A stretch of DNA of 64,000 bases from Linyphia triangularis (taxonomy: Eukaryota > Arthropoda > Arachnida > Araneae > Linyphiidae): NCBI GenBank assembly GCA_963978545.1, contig OZ021722.1, positions 39,201,365 to 39,265,364 on the forward strand, in the 5' to 3' direction. The notes under the pieces were generated by a model. That model was not told the origin of the DNA, searched no databases, and saw only the letters and a list, made by a program, of their open reading frames with translations. This document shows, piece by piece, positions 1-36,230 of this stretch. Position 1 is the first letter of the stretch. Each line of letters begins with the position of its first letter. Position numbers and translations under genes: made by a program.

Positions 1-1440
1 ATTCAAAATAAAGTTTTTTTTATTTTTATCAGGTTTATTTGATTTGTTACTGTTTTCTAAAATTAGCGAGGCAAATAAAATAGGTAAGGTGCAAAAAAGA
101 AAATGACTGACTAATCTTAAAACAAAAAATAGTTTTTCAGATACTTATAAAACATGTTAACTATTTAGCTATAAGTTTTTCTTTCAAATGACAGTAGGTT
201 AAAGGTCAAACATAATTAACATGTAACTTTGAGATATTAAAAAGTTTTTTTAATTAAAAAATAAAATAATTGTTAAACTTTCACAAAGAGAAAGACACAC
301 ATTTATATGTATCTATATATATATTGACTGAACAAGGGCGAAAAACCCCAGATATATTTTTCTTTCCGTCTTGCCTTTTGGCTGCAAAAATATTAGCAGT
401 ATGTAAAACAATGATTTAGAAGGATTATATTCCAGTTAGCACAAGTGTTAAATTAAATTAAGTGATGTTATTCATTTTCTCCTCTGTCAATAATGTGCCT
501 TTCAATATTAATAAAAACCAGACATATACTTCTGCTCATATATGATATGTTTTTCAACTTTAAGTAGGGAAATTTTATATTGAGGTTACATAAAGTACCT
601 TAAATTGAATGATGATAAAAAAATGTGTTTATAAAAAATATTTTGCATAAATAAACTAGTAGACAATCCATTAATTTTTTTAAAATAGATATTTTAAAAA
701 CTGGGTGAATGAGACACATGGATGCAAACAACTTTATCCTAAAAAAAATTTTTAGCCAAAAATATAGAAAATATATTTTTTTCGTATACCATATTGGTAT
801 TTTCAAATTAGTAAAATTTTTACGGAACAAATATTTGCCATCCTATGACTCACGGAAAGTCAAATAGCAGTAAAAGGTACGAATGAATGCAATATAGTAA
901 TAATGCTAATTCACTTACAAATGAGAAAAAAAATTTATAGTGTTAAATTGCTCTCAAATATAATGTTACATTTTAGCAGAATAGAAATTATAAGTTTTAT
1001 GACACAAGAACTGTAGTGAGACATACAAGAAGGTGGTATTCAAAACCGTTTAATCACACTTACAAATATTAATTATGCATGCTTTTGCATCGAATTCTTA
1101 TTATGTGGTGACATATTTTGTATTTAAAGTTTTTGAGAATGGCAACAACTAGTTGTTGTGATATTATTCTTCAATGTTGTTCTTTTATCATTACGTTGTT
1201 ACTAGCGATTTTGTTTAGCGATTCTATTTAAACCATGAAATAAATGTTGTATTAGGTTTTTGTCTCCAATTTTGTTCGTGATTAAATACCACACCGCTAA
1301 AATTACTACATTTAATGTGACATTGCACTTTTTAGAATTGATATGAACATTGACATCAATAACTCCTCCATGAGAAATCTTTATATCAGATCGAGCAGAA
1401 TGCAAAATATGTTCCTTTGCGCGAATTTATAATGCAATTT
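1..1440 (-). other. Part of the MCM2 intron after exon 15; no exon seen
   Basis: AT-rich intron sequence. I looked for the missing MCM2 C-terminal motifs on the minus strand and saw none. The only structure is a perfect 16 bp palindrome CAACAACTAGTTGTTG at 1143-1158. Confidence 0.6.
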
Positions 1441-1447
1441 CCTTGCC

Positions 1448-1816
1448 CAGAGTGACCACAAAATTCAGGGAAAAAAGTTCCCCAATAGATTTCTAAAAAA
1501 TATCCTGATTTTACAGCAAACTTTTTTTTTAATTTCTCCAACTTTTCCAGATGCAGACACTCTGATTAAACAGAACAAATCTGCTAATGGGATAATATAC
1601 CAAATTTTTAAAAATAGTTTTGACGGCAATGAAAAGTTTAAATTATACCGTAACATTACACTTCTAAGGATTACCACAATTTTCCGGGAAAATGGAGCTA
1701 AAATATGGATGAACAGGGAAATGTGCCTTCAGAATAAAGAAAATTTTTCCGATTTTTGTGAAATTTAAAAAAACTCCCCGACATTTCCCTGATTTCCAGG
1801 TTCTGTGGCCACTCTG
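1448..1816. mobile_element. MITE with CAGAGTG inverted ends
   Basis: Ends CAGAGTGACCACA (left) and, on the other strand, CAGAGTGGCCACA (right), with CAGGGAA motifs inside both ends. A related truncated copy occurs at 34208-34440 with the same interior. CAG...CTG ends suggest hAT, but I could not find a convincing 8 bp target duplication. Confidence 0.6.
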
Positions 1817-2412
1817 TTGCATATAGGTATAAGACTCAAAAAAAATTTGAGAATGCTGTTTAACTTTTAACTTGGAAATTTTAAAATAAATAATTAAGAC
1901 TAAAGCACTTTCGGTTTTCAGCCTCTTTGTAAATCTCTAAAGTCCGAGACTCTAGGCAATTGTTTGGTGGTGCTGAATTCCGTCGGGAAAACAAATGAAA
2001 ACAATGCACCTCCAGCGCCGCGCTTAAGTGCTATTACATTGGAGTGTAACATTTTGACTGCCGCACCAGCTATGAAAAATCGTTTTGGTTTCATTGCGGA
2101 CTTGAAAAAATACAAAATGATTTTCGGAAAAAAAAAAAAAAAAAATACTGTGAAATCCGTACTGTTCGCACAACATATCAGAAATCCATACATTGAACGG
2201 GACAATCCGTACAAATAGGCAGCTATGTAACTATATACTTTCTGTACATCTATAGTTAAGAAATACTTATTTTTTTATGAAAATACCTTACTGTGGGTAA
2301 ACCTTGGGGTGTTTAGGCCAATTGTGGCGTTAAAAGTTGCCATAGAAGCATCTCAGCTAAAATAGTCGCCTGTGGCAGCCTCGTGTTTACTTTATCAAAA
2401 AAATTCCGTACT

Positions 2413-2640
2413 AATAAATTGTGGGTGTCTTTTCTGCAAAAAGTCCATTATATTCGTGACGGTATAGCAATGTTAATGGATATTTACAAGACCAAACTAA
2501 ATTTAAAACAAATATTTTTTTAATGATTTATTAAAAAAATACTGGTTTTAAATTTAATTCGTCTGGTAAATATCCATTAACATTGTAATATCATTACGAA
2601 TATAATGGACCTCTTGCACAAAGGACATCCACAATTTATT
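2413..2640. mobile_element. Palindromic fold-back MITE, 228 bp
   Basis: AATAAATTGTGG at the left is matched by CCACAATTTATT at the right. The arms pair over ~110 bp (for example TTAATGGATATTTAC against GTAAATATCCATTAA), with a loop of only a few bases near 2527. Confidence 0.8.
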
Positions 2641-2851
2641 TGATGTATTGAACTAAATATGTAACTGGGATAAGAGAATTTACATTACCTGTTTCATATT
2701 TGTTATGATTAATACTTACACAGAAAGTACCATAAAATGTTGCAGCAGGAGGATTCACAAAAATTCATAGTACTAAAAAGGCAATTGATTTATATTCGAT
2801 TTTAATAAAAGAGCTATTGAAACTTAAAGCAACATTCGTTTAATCACATAC

Positions 2852-27594
<24,743 letters not shown>

Positions 27595-27713
27595 AGTTGA
27601 AGACGCAAATAGTGTCAACAGACAAGCTTAAATTCCCAGTAAAACCTTAAACAATAACAAGAAACAAAATTTTAAGAAACTAGTTCTGCCAAATTATCAA
27701 CACAGTGAGTGAA

Positions 27714-27724
27714 TTTGGCGGGAA
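27714..27724 (+). promoter_or_regulatory. E2F binding site of the MCM2 promoter
   Basis: TTTGGCGGGAA matches the E2F consensus TTTSSCGC/GGGAA exactly. It lies 120 bp upstream of the MCM2 start codon. MCM genes are classic E2F targets at G1/S. The assignment rests on motif and position. Confidence 0.75.
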
Positions 27725-27817
27725 CGGGAAAGGAATAATGACTAAGTTATCTTCTTTACGTCATTTCTTTATGATATAGAAGTAAAATATGTGATGTCAC
27801 TGCTCTTCAAAGATATG

Positions 27818-27825
27818 TGACGTCA
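27818..27825. promoter_or_regulatory. CRE (ATF/CREB) motif upstream of MCM2
   Basis: Perfect palindrome TGACGTCA 224 bp upstream of the ATG, with a near copy TGATGTCA at 27792-27799 and an ETS-like CCGGAA at 27835-27840. The cluster suggests a promoter-proximal region; its function is inferred. Confidence 0.5.
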
Positions 27826-27919
27826 GCACACAAACCGGAAAGTATTCACAAGCAATGCATTCAGCACAACTTTTTTTAAATGAGAATGCAATTAAAAGAA
27901 ATTAAACTGTAAAGTATTT

Positions 27920-28145
27920 AGTATAAGTTCAAGTATTGAAAAAATTACTGAAATCTGGAGTATTATTAAAGCTATCGAAATGTGAATTTGGAATGTCAGA
28001 TATTGAGTATTTAGGTTTTGTAGTTAGCCATGATAAAATTCAATCGGATACTAAAAAACTTAATGCACTTGAAGAATTTCCAGTTCCTAAGACGAAGTGC
28101 GTCGTTTTCTGGGATTAACAAGTTTCCTTAGGCTCTTTATAATGT
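27920..28145 (+). pseudogene. Ty3/gypsy reverse transcriptase fragment
   Basis: A 60-residue frame reads LLKLSKCEFGMSDIEYLGFVV and EEFPVPKTK, the region just after the YLDD box leading to the RT thumb. After a frameshift near 28100 the following bases still resemble FLGLTSF. No LTRs are nearby. It is an isolated scrap about 0.3 kb upstream of MCM2. Confidence 0.75.
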
Positions 28146-28273
28146 AAAACGCTTCCATTGTGGCACTCATTACTCAGATGTCAAAGAATAATTCGATATT
28201 CGAAAGGACCAATTAACAATAGGAAGCTTTCGAAAATTTGCATTCTTAATTAGTATCAAAGCCGATAGTGAAA

Positions 28274-28740
28274 CAGTGGCGGCTAGGCACTACAGCCAGT
28301 ACAGCCGGGCTGCAACTAAATTTATTAGTTAAAAACAAAAATGATATATTTTACAATTTTCTAAAATGAAGATCCAATTTCTATGGTAAGAGTACAAAAT
28401 CCGATAAACAGCAAACTTCTTGCAATTTTCTCCAATCAAGGTGATCTTCCTCCGAACAGCAGCTGTGTGTTCTTGAAACGCGTTTCGGCTGCGACGTTGC
28501 CATGGTAACCAATGAAACCCAATAAAGCCTTCCCTCCAAGTAAATGTGTAGCGAGACAGTTTGATCAGCAATTTTCCAACTTCGGCTGCCCTTGAAAACT
28601 AGATGAACTGATTGCCTCCACTTGAAAATCAGCCCCAACCCCCTCTGCGCTATCTCCAAAGGGGGCTTCGCCCCCTTCTCGGTGACCCCTACATTGACTG
28701 CGTATTGATAACACCAAAGAAATAGAATAGCTGGGGATTT
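28274..28740 (+). mobile_element. hAT left end fragment (CAGTGGCGG)
   Basis: CAGTGGCGGCTAGGCAC begins at 28274 and matches the end of the hAT at 46436-48810. No matching right end is found nearby, so it is truncated. A GGGGGCTTCGCCCCC hairpin lies at ~28661-28675, outside the recognisable hAT part. Frames here are unrecognised. Confidence 0.4.
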
Positions 28741-30361
28741 TTAACGCAATTCCTGTGATTCATTCGTGAATTGGTACCTTTGGTTTCCCTAGTAGCAATC
28801 ACTGCATGGCGTTTCGTCGGCCAATGATCGGAATTCATCAAAGTCATCGGCGATTCCCCAGACTGATATATAAACACACCCGTATTTCCTCAACTGCCAA
28901 TGACCCTAAACTCATCGGGAAAAGATATCTTCCCAACATCGGTGGCCGGTAGAATTTCTGATCATCTTTTTTTTGATCGGCAAGATATCGGAACCACATC
29001 GACAGGCGATAAAAAATTTATGTTTCTTTTTCTTGCAATTCCACTGAATTAGAGGCGATCCTTGAATGTATTTCAAATTTAAATCAAGTATACAATTTGC
29101 TAAACATTTTGCTTTGGCAATAAGTGAAAAATATTTTAAAAATAAGTGTACGAAAAATTTTAAATCTAAAAATATATTTTGAAAAAATGCACACCACCTA
29201 ATTATATATTGCAAACCACCTAATTATTATTGGTAGAGAGGTAACCCTAGTAGCAATTTTACCTCGGGCGATGATCGGAATTCCATCCCCAGGTGAATCG
29301 CCGATGATTGGCGATTCACCGGAAACTCACCCGAAACTTATCTTTCCCTTGGCAACTAATCCATTTTGTCCCCGTGGCCGGCCATTGGCCGATGTCCGGA
29401 AACTGATCGAATTCGAGCAGAAGCCGACAAGAATTAGTTCGAAGGCCGAGGGAAAAGGGGGAAATACGAGCACTATCCGAGGAAAATTTTGCTCTCAAGA
29501 AATATCGAAACAATGGTCGTTATTTTGTCGAAAATATCAATTAGTAAACATTAAATAATTATAAAGATGTAAGTATCGAATATTAAAAACGACAAGTTAA
29601 AATAATGCAAAACTAAAATATTTACCCAGAGCGCGTAATTCTTATATGGTAGTATTTCCAGTGACATTTTAAGAGTACAAATCGAAGTTATAACACTACC
29701 AAATTACTCACACCAGAATTGTCTAAATTACTTACCCTGGTATCGAACCAAGGACGGTTATCTCCGGAGTGCGTTGACATGGCCACTGTACTGTAGTTAC
29801 TTGTGATTCTTGGTATAGCAATTGTATTGTAGTACAAAACTCTACTATCATACAGACTTTGCAAGGAAATTGACAGACATTTTTTTTTTATATATGGGGT
29901 ATTTTCGGAAAATAGCAAATCTTCCATAAATTTGGGAAAATTATATTAATTTATTTATTATAGCAAAAAAATAATAGTGTCAAATAAATAGTGTCGCCAT
30001 CTATTTTGTAAAATTTTAACTAACTGACCAGTAAATTTTATGATATTTTTTTAAATGCAATTTAAGAGTTTATTAAATTGACATTTAAAAAATATATTTT
30101 ATTTTTAAATTTTTTAAAAAACTATATCCAATTTGATTAACTTTTTGAAACATATAAACATATTTTTATTTTACTTAAAAGATGTTTAAAAAACGGACCA
30201 AAATGAGTTCAGAATTATAATGAAAACTATTTAAAAACAAGGACTATATTTTTATTTTATATTGAAATTGAAATGGAGAATTTATTTTTAATTTTAGAAA
30301 ATTGTTCCTATATTATTTTTTTACTATATAAAAACTTTTATTTATTTATTTTATTGACGTA

Positions 30362-30981
30362 CTAGCTGCGTGGCCCGTCGTTGACGGATAAACTCAGTTT
30401 TTGGTACTAAATAAAAGTAATATAAAAGTTTATCACCCCATTGTAAATTCATTCTTTGTTCGTTTAGTTCGGCATGTCTTAGCCGATCGGCTTCTAAACG
30501 AACGGCACGCCTCTCTGATATTTCTCTACTCCTTACAGACTCCTGGCGTCGCCGTTGCGACGCTAATCTGTCCTCTGGGGAAATGTCCGGCTGCCGCGAA
30601 GTCGAAGCTTTTTGGTTGTCATTTTGTAATTCGTTCCTCTTTAAACGTTTTTGAATTTTTTTTGTCGATTTTGCTTAATGATGGGCGTTTATTTCTAGGC
30701 ATTGTGAATGTAGAATATCATTTGCGATTTTCAAAACAAACCAAACGAAGATTGTCATTCAGTTGCCATTCAGGAAATACTAAATTGTGTCTGCTTAAAA
30801 ACACCAAAAAAAATTATTTCGGAAATTTTAAAACTCAATTAAAATTAAAAATATATCGCTTATTTTACTCCTGGTCGTTTAATTAAGCGATATACCAAAT
30901 TTCATCCTAATCCATTAGGTAGTTTTTACGTGAAACGGTCCCCAAATCCGTGTGACAGAAAGTCAGTTTTATTTATATAGA
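30362..30981 (-). mobile_element. Helitron copy carrying an N-terminal helicase-ORF remnant
   Basis: Minus strand: starts TCTATATAAATAAAACTGAC and ends GACGGGCCACGCAGCTAG, with A before and T after. The 620 bp length marks a non-autonomous deletion derivative. It abuts the right inverted arm of the surrounding element (arm begins 30984). Confidence 0.8.
30415..30707 (-). pseudogene. Helitron Rep/helicase N-terminal fragment
   Basis: On the minus strand MPRNKRPSLSKI starts near 30703. After one frameshift the frame continues to PDISPEDRLASQRRRQESV, then ISERRAVRLEADRLRHAE. Such Arg/Ala-rich heptads precede the Helitron-like N-terminal domain in arthropod Helitrons (family knowledge). No Rep HUH motif or helicase remains. 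The overlapping 161-residue plus-strand frame is its shadow. Confidence 0.55.
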
Positions 30982-31689
30982 TTAGGTAAGCAATATATAA
31001 TTATGTGGTTTACATTTTTTCAAAATATATTTTTACATTTAAAATTTTTCGTACACTTATTTTTAAAATATTTTTCACTTATTGCCAAAGCGAAATGTTT
31101 AGCAAATTGTATACTTGATTTAAATTTGAAATACATTCAATGATCGCCTCTAATAATTGCAAGAAAAAGAAACGTAAGTTTTTTATCGCCTGTCCCCGAT
31201 GTCGTTCCGATATCTTTTGCCGATCAAAAAACGATGATCAGAAATTTCACCGGCCACCGATGTTGGGAAGATATCTTTTCCCGATGAGTTTAGGGTCATT
31301 GGCAGACGAAGAAATACGGGTGTGTTTATATATCAGTCTAGGGAATTGCCGATGACTTTGATGAATTCCGATCATTGGCCGACGAAACGCCATGCAGTGA
31401 TTGCTACTAGGGTACCTTCATGTAATTGATGTTATAGAAATATGAATGACAACTTCGATTACCATTACATGCCTTTAACCGTTACCAGAGAGTTTTGCAT
31501 TATTCCGCCCCCCTGGGACCAATGTAGAAATCGAATAGGTAATTGATATTTTCGATTTGCTTTTATGATGAAAAATTGAAAACGAAAATAATAAAATGTT
31601 GCAAAACAAGTGCAATTATCGTTAACACAAAAACAAAACTCATTAATTAAACACAAAAGAAATATTGGTACACAAGCAGTAACAGACCC

Positions 31690-32175
31690 TAACTGCGACT
31701 TTTTGCTTGGCGTCTACAAGAAAGCACCGAGCACAATAGAAAGAAACATGCGAGGTTTATGATCCAAGAACCTTCCATGAAACTATCATCTCAGATCCTG
31801 CTTCTTAGCAGGGATAAGGTGAGAGTGATAGTTGGATTTCTTACAGGGCCACTATCACCTAAGAAAATACCTTTATAGAATGAGAATATTTAAAGAAGAA
31901 CCTTTATGTAGGAAGTGCAATATGGTGGATTAAACAACCCACCATATACTTTTTGAATGTGAAGCTCTTCTTCACATTAGGCACTCAAGCTTAGGTCCTG
32001 GAACAGAACTTGATACAATCCACGAGGAATCTGTCAAGAGCCTTTTGACCTTTCTTAAGGAATCTGGTTTTCTTTGACAGGGGGTCGTAAAATAAAGGGG
32101 TTGGTGCAATATTCCCTAGTGGAATCAGCACCTAGGCTCAATCGACCTCCCCCATTCACTATGACTATGACAATG
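31690..32175 (+). pseudogene. LINE 3' end, decayed
   Basis: With stops and one frameshift it reads LSRDKVRVIVGFLTG, EEPLCRKCNMVD, HHILFECEALLHIRHSSLG and ends LLTFLKESGF. This is the zinc-knuckle C-terminus of a non-LTR polymerase. A 3' UTR and a CTATGACTATGACAATG tail follow at ~32160-32175. Confidence 0.7.
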
Positions 32176-32868
32176 GAAAGAAATTTTTTAGTATTAACGA
32201 ACGCGCATTTAATGTAACGCTCAGAAAATAATTGGCATTACAGGATGCCAACAAAAATTTAAATACTTTTGTATACACACAAAAAATATATTGAGATCGT
32301 TTGTTTAAAATTCCCGTTACTTACAAATTATTCCTTTTCCAATTTTGAAAACCGAAACTGTAACCAAAATGCAGGCTTAGCAGTAAAAAAATGAAATGAA
32401 ACAATCTTAATGAACACATATTAACAAATTAACTCAATAATAGGGAGTTGACGAGATCCCACAAGAACTACTTCCTTTCACTGCTATAATACATGATTGA
32501 CATGACTTGCAGTCATTTTAGTAAATTATAGCAAATTAGTGGTTAGCTGTATTACTTTAGTTTCAAATCTCTCTATATTAAAAAGAAAAGAAGAAAAAAG
32601 TAAGGAACCGGTGTGTTGTCACTAACGTATCTCTTTACCTGGTGCAAGGAGAACTGTGAGATTTTTAACACAAGTAGATTTTCTCTCTAGCTCGCCATGT
32701 ATTATGGCAAAAGGGCGAAATTTTAAATAGTACACCCATCCTCAAATCAATAAATAGCATTTGTTGATCAAAATTGAAAGCGGATTGCTAACTAAATGTC
32801 CACATAAACAAAAATCGTTAATAATAGAACCACAAAACAAAATCAAACGTTAGAAAGTTACCAATCGC

Positions 32869-33113
32869 TATACTAAACTTCAACTTAACTAGACATCACT
32901 TAGACGGTAGATCGTCACAGTGCTCATAGGTATTTAATCCATTTTGGCGGCGTGAAAGCATAATGTTCGCCAAACCACAACCCTGTAGAGAACAAAAGGC
33001 TATAAGGTTTGGCGAACATTATGTCTTTACTCCGCCAAAATGGATTAAATACCTATGAGCACTGTGAGTATCTACCGTCTAAGTGATGTCTAGTTAAGAT
33101 GAAGTTTAGTATA
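32869..33113. mobile_element. Fold-back element, ~105 bp arms with 30 bp loop
   Basis: TATACTAAACTTC to GAAGTTTAGTATA, near-perfect inverted arms (TCACTTAGACGGTAGAT against ATCTACCGTCTAAGTGA; AATCCATTTTGGCGG against CCGCCAAAATGGATT). The loop reads ACAACCCTGTAGAGAACAAA and on to GGCTATAA. TA at both ends hints at a Tc1/mariner-type MITE. Confidence 0.85.
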
Positions 33114-33292
33114 GTGTATGAGATATTTAGCTCTGAGGAAAGTGAAAAAGAAAAATCGAAAAAAAATTAAACATTTTAATGTGAAACTCATAAAATTTTA
33201 ACTTACAAAAACTAAACTAATAGAAACCGCCAACAATGCAATGAACCCAAGACAATCCCTCATCTGAAAATAAAACAATTAATGTTGAATTA

Positions 33293-33326
<34 letters not shown>

Positions 33327-33779
33327 CTTCCTAATGGATTTAGAAAACGTTAAATTATGACGTATCAAAAATAAAAACAATAGTTGTTCAGTTGGTTTTA
33401 GATTTCGACAAACGATAAACAACTGAAATAATAAAGAAAACAAAGTCCCACAGTTTGCCAAATTTGAAAAATAGAACAAAAGCAGTATGGGACCCCTTTG
33501 GCGATTTTTGCCAGTTTGAACTGATTGGATTGCAAACAATCGTAGATTCATTGAAGATTATTGAAATTATCATTATTCTCCTTTTGGGACTTTTTCCTGT
33601 TTGAACTGGTCGGATTGCAAACAATAGCTAACAATTGAGGGACATTATGGAAGGCATTTGTGAATAAAAATTCATCTTTAGCCAAACCAAGAGGTGTATT
33701 TGAAGCAGCTGAAGTCGTGGTGAAAGTTTGTGAAACTGGAATTTTTTCATGAAAAAAAAGTTTTTGATGTGTTAGCTTG

Positions 33780-35610
33780 CCTATGTTGAAGTACATGGTG
33801 GCCACTGATAAACTTACCAGATTTCTTTGATCAATTGAAGACGCTGTGTTTATCGAAATGTATTAATGACAATTTCGAAAACCATTTATATGACGTTAAA
33901 CCACTTATAAGAATGAAGCATGTGAAAAATATTTTCGCTCTTGAATAATAAATATTCATAATTAACATTCATACAAAAACCATTGTTATCTAAAAAAAAC
34001 CCAATAAGAGATCCCATTTGCACATCCTCGATAAATTGAAGAAGCTGCTCTTGTTGAAAAATATTAATGAAATTTTCGAATACCATTTATATGCCTTCAA
34101 CCAGATAATTTTGCATTATTTCCCCCTTCTCCACAGGCACATGTTGCACGTACAACAATGAAACAAGTGAAAAAGATTTTCAATCTCGAACAATAAGAAT
34201 TCATGATCAGGGTGACCACCAAAATAGGGGAAAAAAGTTCACCGATAGGTTTCTAAATAATTTCCTGATTTGACGGGAAATTTTTTCTAATTTTCACAAT
34301 TTTTCCCGATGTGTAGACACCCTGATAAAATAGAGCATGTATGCTAAACAGATAATATGGTAATTTTTTAAAAATAGTTTTATCAGTAATGAAAAGTTTA
34401 AATTATTCTGTACAATAACCCTTTGGATGCCAAAGGTGGTTATGTCTCCAAACGTGCTCACTGAGCAAACAAGGTGATCGCTGTGCAATCTTCGAAGGGG
34501 GTTACGCCTTAAAAATTCATAATAAAGAATAGAATTCACACAAAAACAAAAAAATAAATAAAAATATTGGCCTTTAACCGCAACCGTTAAAATAAAACAA
34601 AAACAATGATCGTTAACACAAAAACCAAAGTCATAAAAGAAACGCCAAAGAAATATTGGTACAGAAGCAATAAGAATATTGGGGGAGGGGGGGGGAAAGC
34701 AAATCAAAGGCATGAATTCAGTAAAAATTCCTAAATAACAATAGAAGTCACACAAAAACAAAACTGTTGAGAAATCACACAGTTCTTACTTGAAAGCTCA
34801 ATAAACCTAGTTATACATGGTGGCCACTGATAAACTGACCAGTTCTGCTTGATCAATTGAGGCAGCTGTGCTTATCGAAAAATATTAAAGACAAATTCGA
34901 AAACCATTTATATGTCTTTAACTGTTACCAGATAATTTAACATTACCCCCCCCCCCCTGTCCAGTTTTGCACGTATAACAATTAAACAATAGAAAAAGAT
35001 TTTTTCACTTGAATAAAAAGGAATCATATTTAACAATAGAATTTACACCAAAAACAAAGTCATACATTAAAAGCCAAAGAAATATTGATAAAGAAAACAA
35101 TAAGCGAGACTACATTTGCACTTATAAGAATGATGCATGTGAAAAAGATTTTTGTTCTTGAATAATAAAAATTCATAAATAACATACACACCAAAACCAT
35201 TGTAATCTAAAAAACCAAATAAGAGACCCTATTTGCACTTCCTCGATCAATTGAAAACGCTGTGTTTATCGAAAAATATTAATGACAAATTTGAAAACCA
35301 TTTATAAGTCTTTAACTGTTACCAGAGAGTTTAGCATTATTCCCCCCCCCCCCCGACACACAGGCAAATTTTGCACGTATAACAATTAATCAATCGAAAA
35401 AGATTTTCACACTATTGAATAAAAAGAAATTATAATTAATTATAGAATTTACACAAAAACCAAAGTCATAAAATTCAGAATTAACATTCACACAAAAACA
35501 TTGTTATCTAAAAAACCAAGTAAGAGACCCATTGCACATCCTCGATCATTGAAGACGCTGTACTTATTGAAAAATATTAATGATACTTTAGTAATATAAA
35601 AATGCAAAAA
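33780..35610. repeat. Decayed local repeat array
   Basis: A unit of a few hundred bp recurs imperfectly. Markers: GATCAATTGAAGACGCTGTG-like words at ~33830, 34020, 34850, 35240, 35545; CCTTTAACCGTTACCAGA-like words at ~31472, 34095, 34915, 35312, each followed by a run of C. A related piece lies at 31430-31690. Units contain GTCATAAA, GCCAAAGAAATATTG and CAATAAGAGACCC. No coding content. The gypsy element has landed at its right edge. Confidence 0.6.
34208..34440. mobile_element. Truncated copy of the 1448-1816 MITE
   Basis: CAGGGTGACCACCAAAATAG, then the same interior as 1448-1816 (TTTTTAAAAATAGTTTT, AATGAAAAGTTTAAATTAT). The right end is lost. Confidence 0.6.
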
Positions 35611-35727
35611 CAGAACATAGTATAAGACATCCTCTGAGAGATTTAAAAATAATTTGCACTCAAAAGAACATTATGTAATATTAACTTGCATAAATGCTTA
35701 CTTAAAAAACAGAAATAACTAATATAT

Positions 35728-36198
35728 TGTTACACAAATTGTCTGTATATAGTGTAAATAGTGACGAATTATTTTAAAATTCTATTGTAATTTATTTTTA
35801 TCTTATTTTATTTATTAACGGCGATTATACAGTTTAGAAAAAGGTGGCAACACCTAAAGCAATCGAGAAGTTTCGAGATGTTTCTTGTTCGATGAATTGG
35901 CTGGAAATTTCGGGAATGTCCTCACGTGCCTGGTATTTAAAGACCGGAGATAGGGAAAGTTTTCAGATTAACTTCAGACTTCGTTGAAAGCTGATCGTGA
36001 TCGCTTTGTTGACCTATTGGAGTGAGCTTGTATAATCACTATATTCGAAGCTGTTCTTGTTGAAGCTTGTATTAAAAATTAATAGTGATTGCACTGTTAT
36101 CTGTGAATAAATTTTGTGAGTTTTCTGAAGAGAATAAATATTAGTTTTTATTTTAAAAACTGTGCCATCATTGCCTCAGCGAAAAAAAATTCATAACA
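35728..36198 (+). repeat. 5' LTR of the gypsy element
   Basis: TGTTACACAAATTGTC to TTCATAACA. Contains GTATTTAAAGACC (TATA-like) at ~35933 and AATAAA signals near 36108 and 36134. Confidence 0.95.
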
Positions 36199-36199
36199 G

Positions 36200-36217
36200 T
36201 GGTGTTAGAAGTGGGGT
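36200..36217 (+). other. Primer-binding site
   Basis: TGGTGTTAGAAGTGGGGT begins one base after the LTR; TGG pairs with the CCA end of a tRNA. The tRNA species was not identified. Confidence 0.65.
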
Positions 36218-36230
36218 CTCGTAATTTTGA

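Larger units (their letters stand above)
28787..31412. mobile_element. Element with ~430 bp inverted arms and CCCTAGTAGCA ends
   Basis: Left arm 28787-29222 and right arm 30984-31412 are inverted copies (shared: CCAATGATCGGAATTCATCA, GATATCTTCCCAACATCGG, ACGGGTGTGTTTATATATC on one arm and complements on the other). Both end in CCCTAGTAGCAATCACTGC. A further end-like CCCTAGTAGCAATTTTACC at 29245 sits just inside the left arm. No transposase was found; the paired frames in the arms are mirror copies without known motifs. Flanks share TACCTT (28775 and 31413), but six bases separate it from the left end. Confidence 0.7.

Noticed and set aside
1918..2218. Two overlapping opposite frames of 98 and 84 residues
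   Set aside because: They overlap on opposite strands around a poly(A) run, with no recognisable motif and no splice support; they lie in an MCM2 intron.
24..2851. Missing C-terminal exons of MCM2
   Set aside because: No stretch on the minus strand encodes the expected sensor-2 or winged-helix motifs; they must be outside the window.
28912..31355. Similar frames of 100, 63 and 71 residues on opposite strands as a gene family
   Set aside because: They are the two inverted arms of one transposon; no protein motif is present.
32940..33050. E2F-like TTTTGGCGG motifs
   Set aside because: They belong to the arms of a fold-back transposon, far from any gene start.
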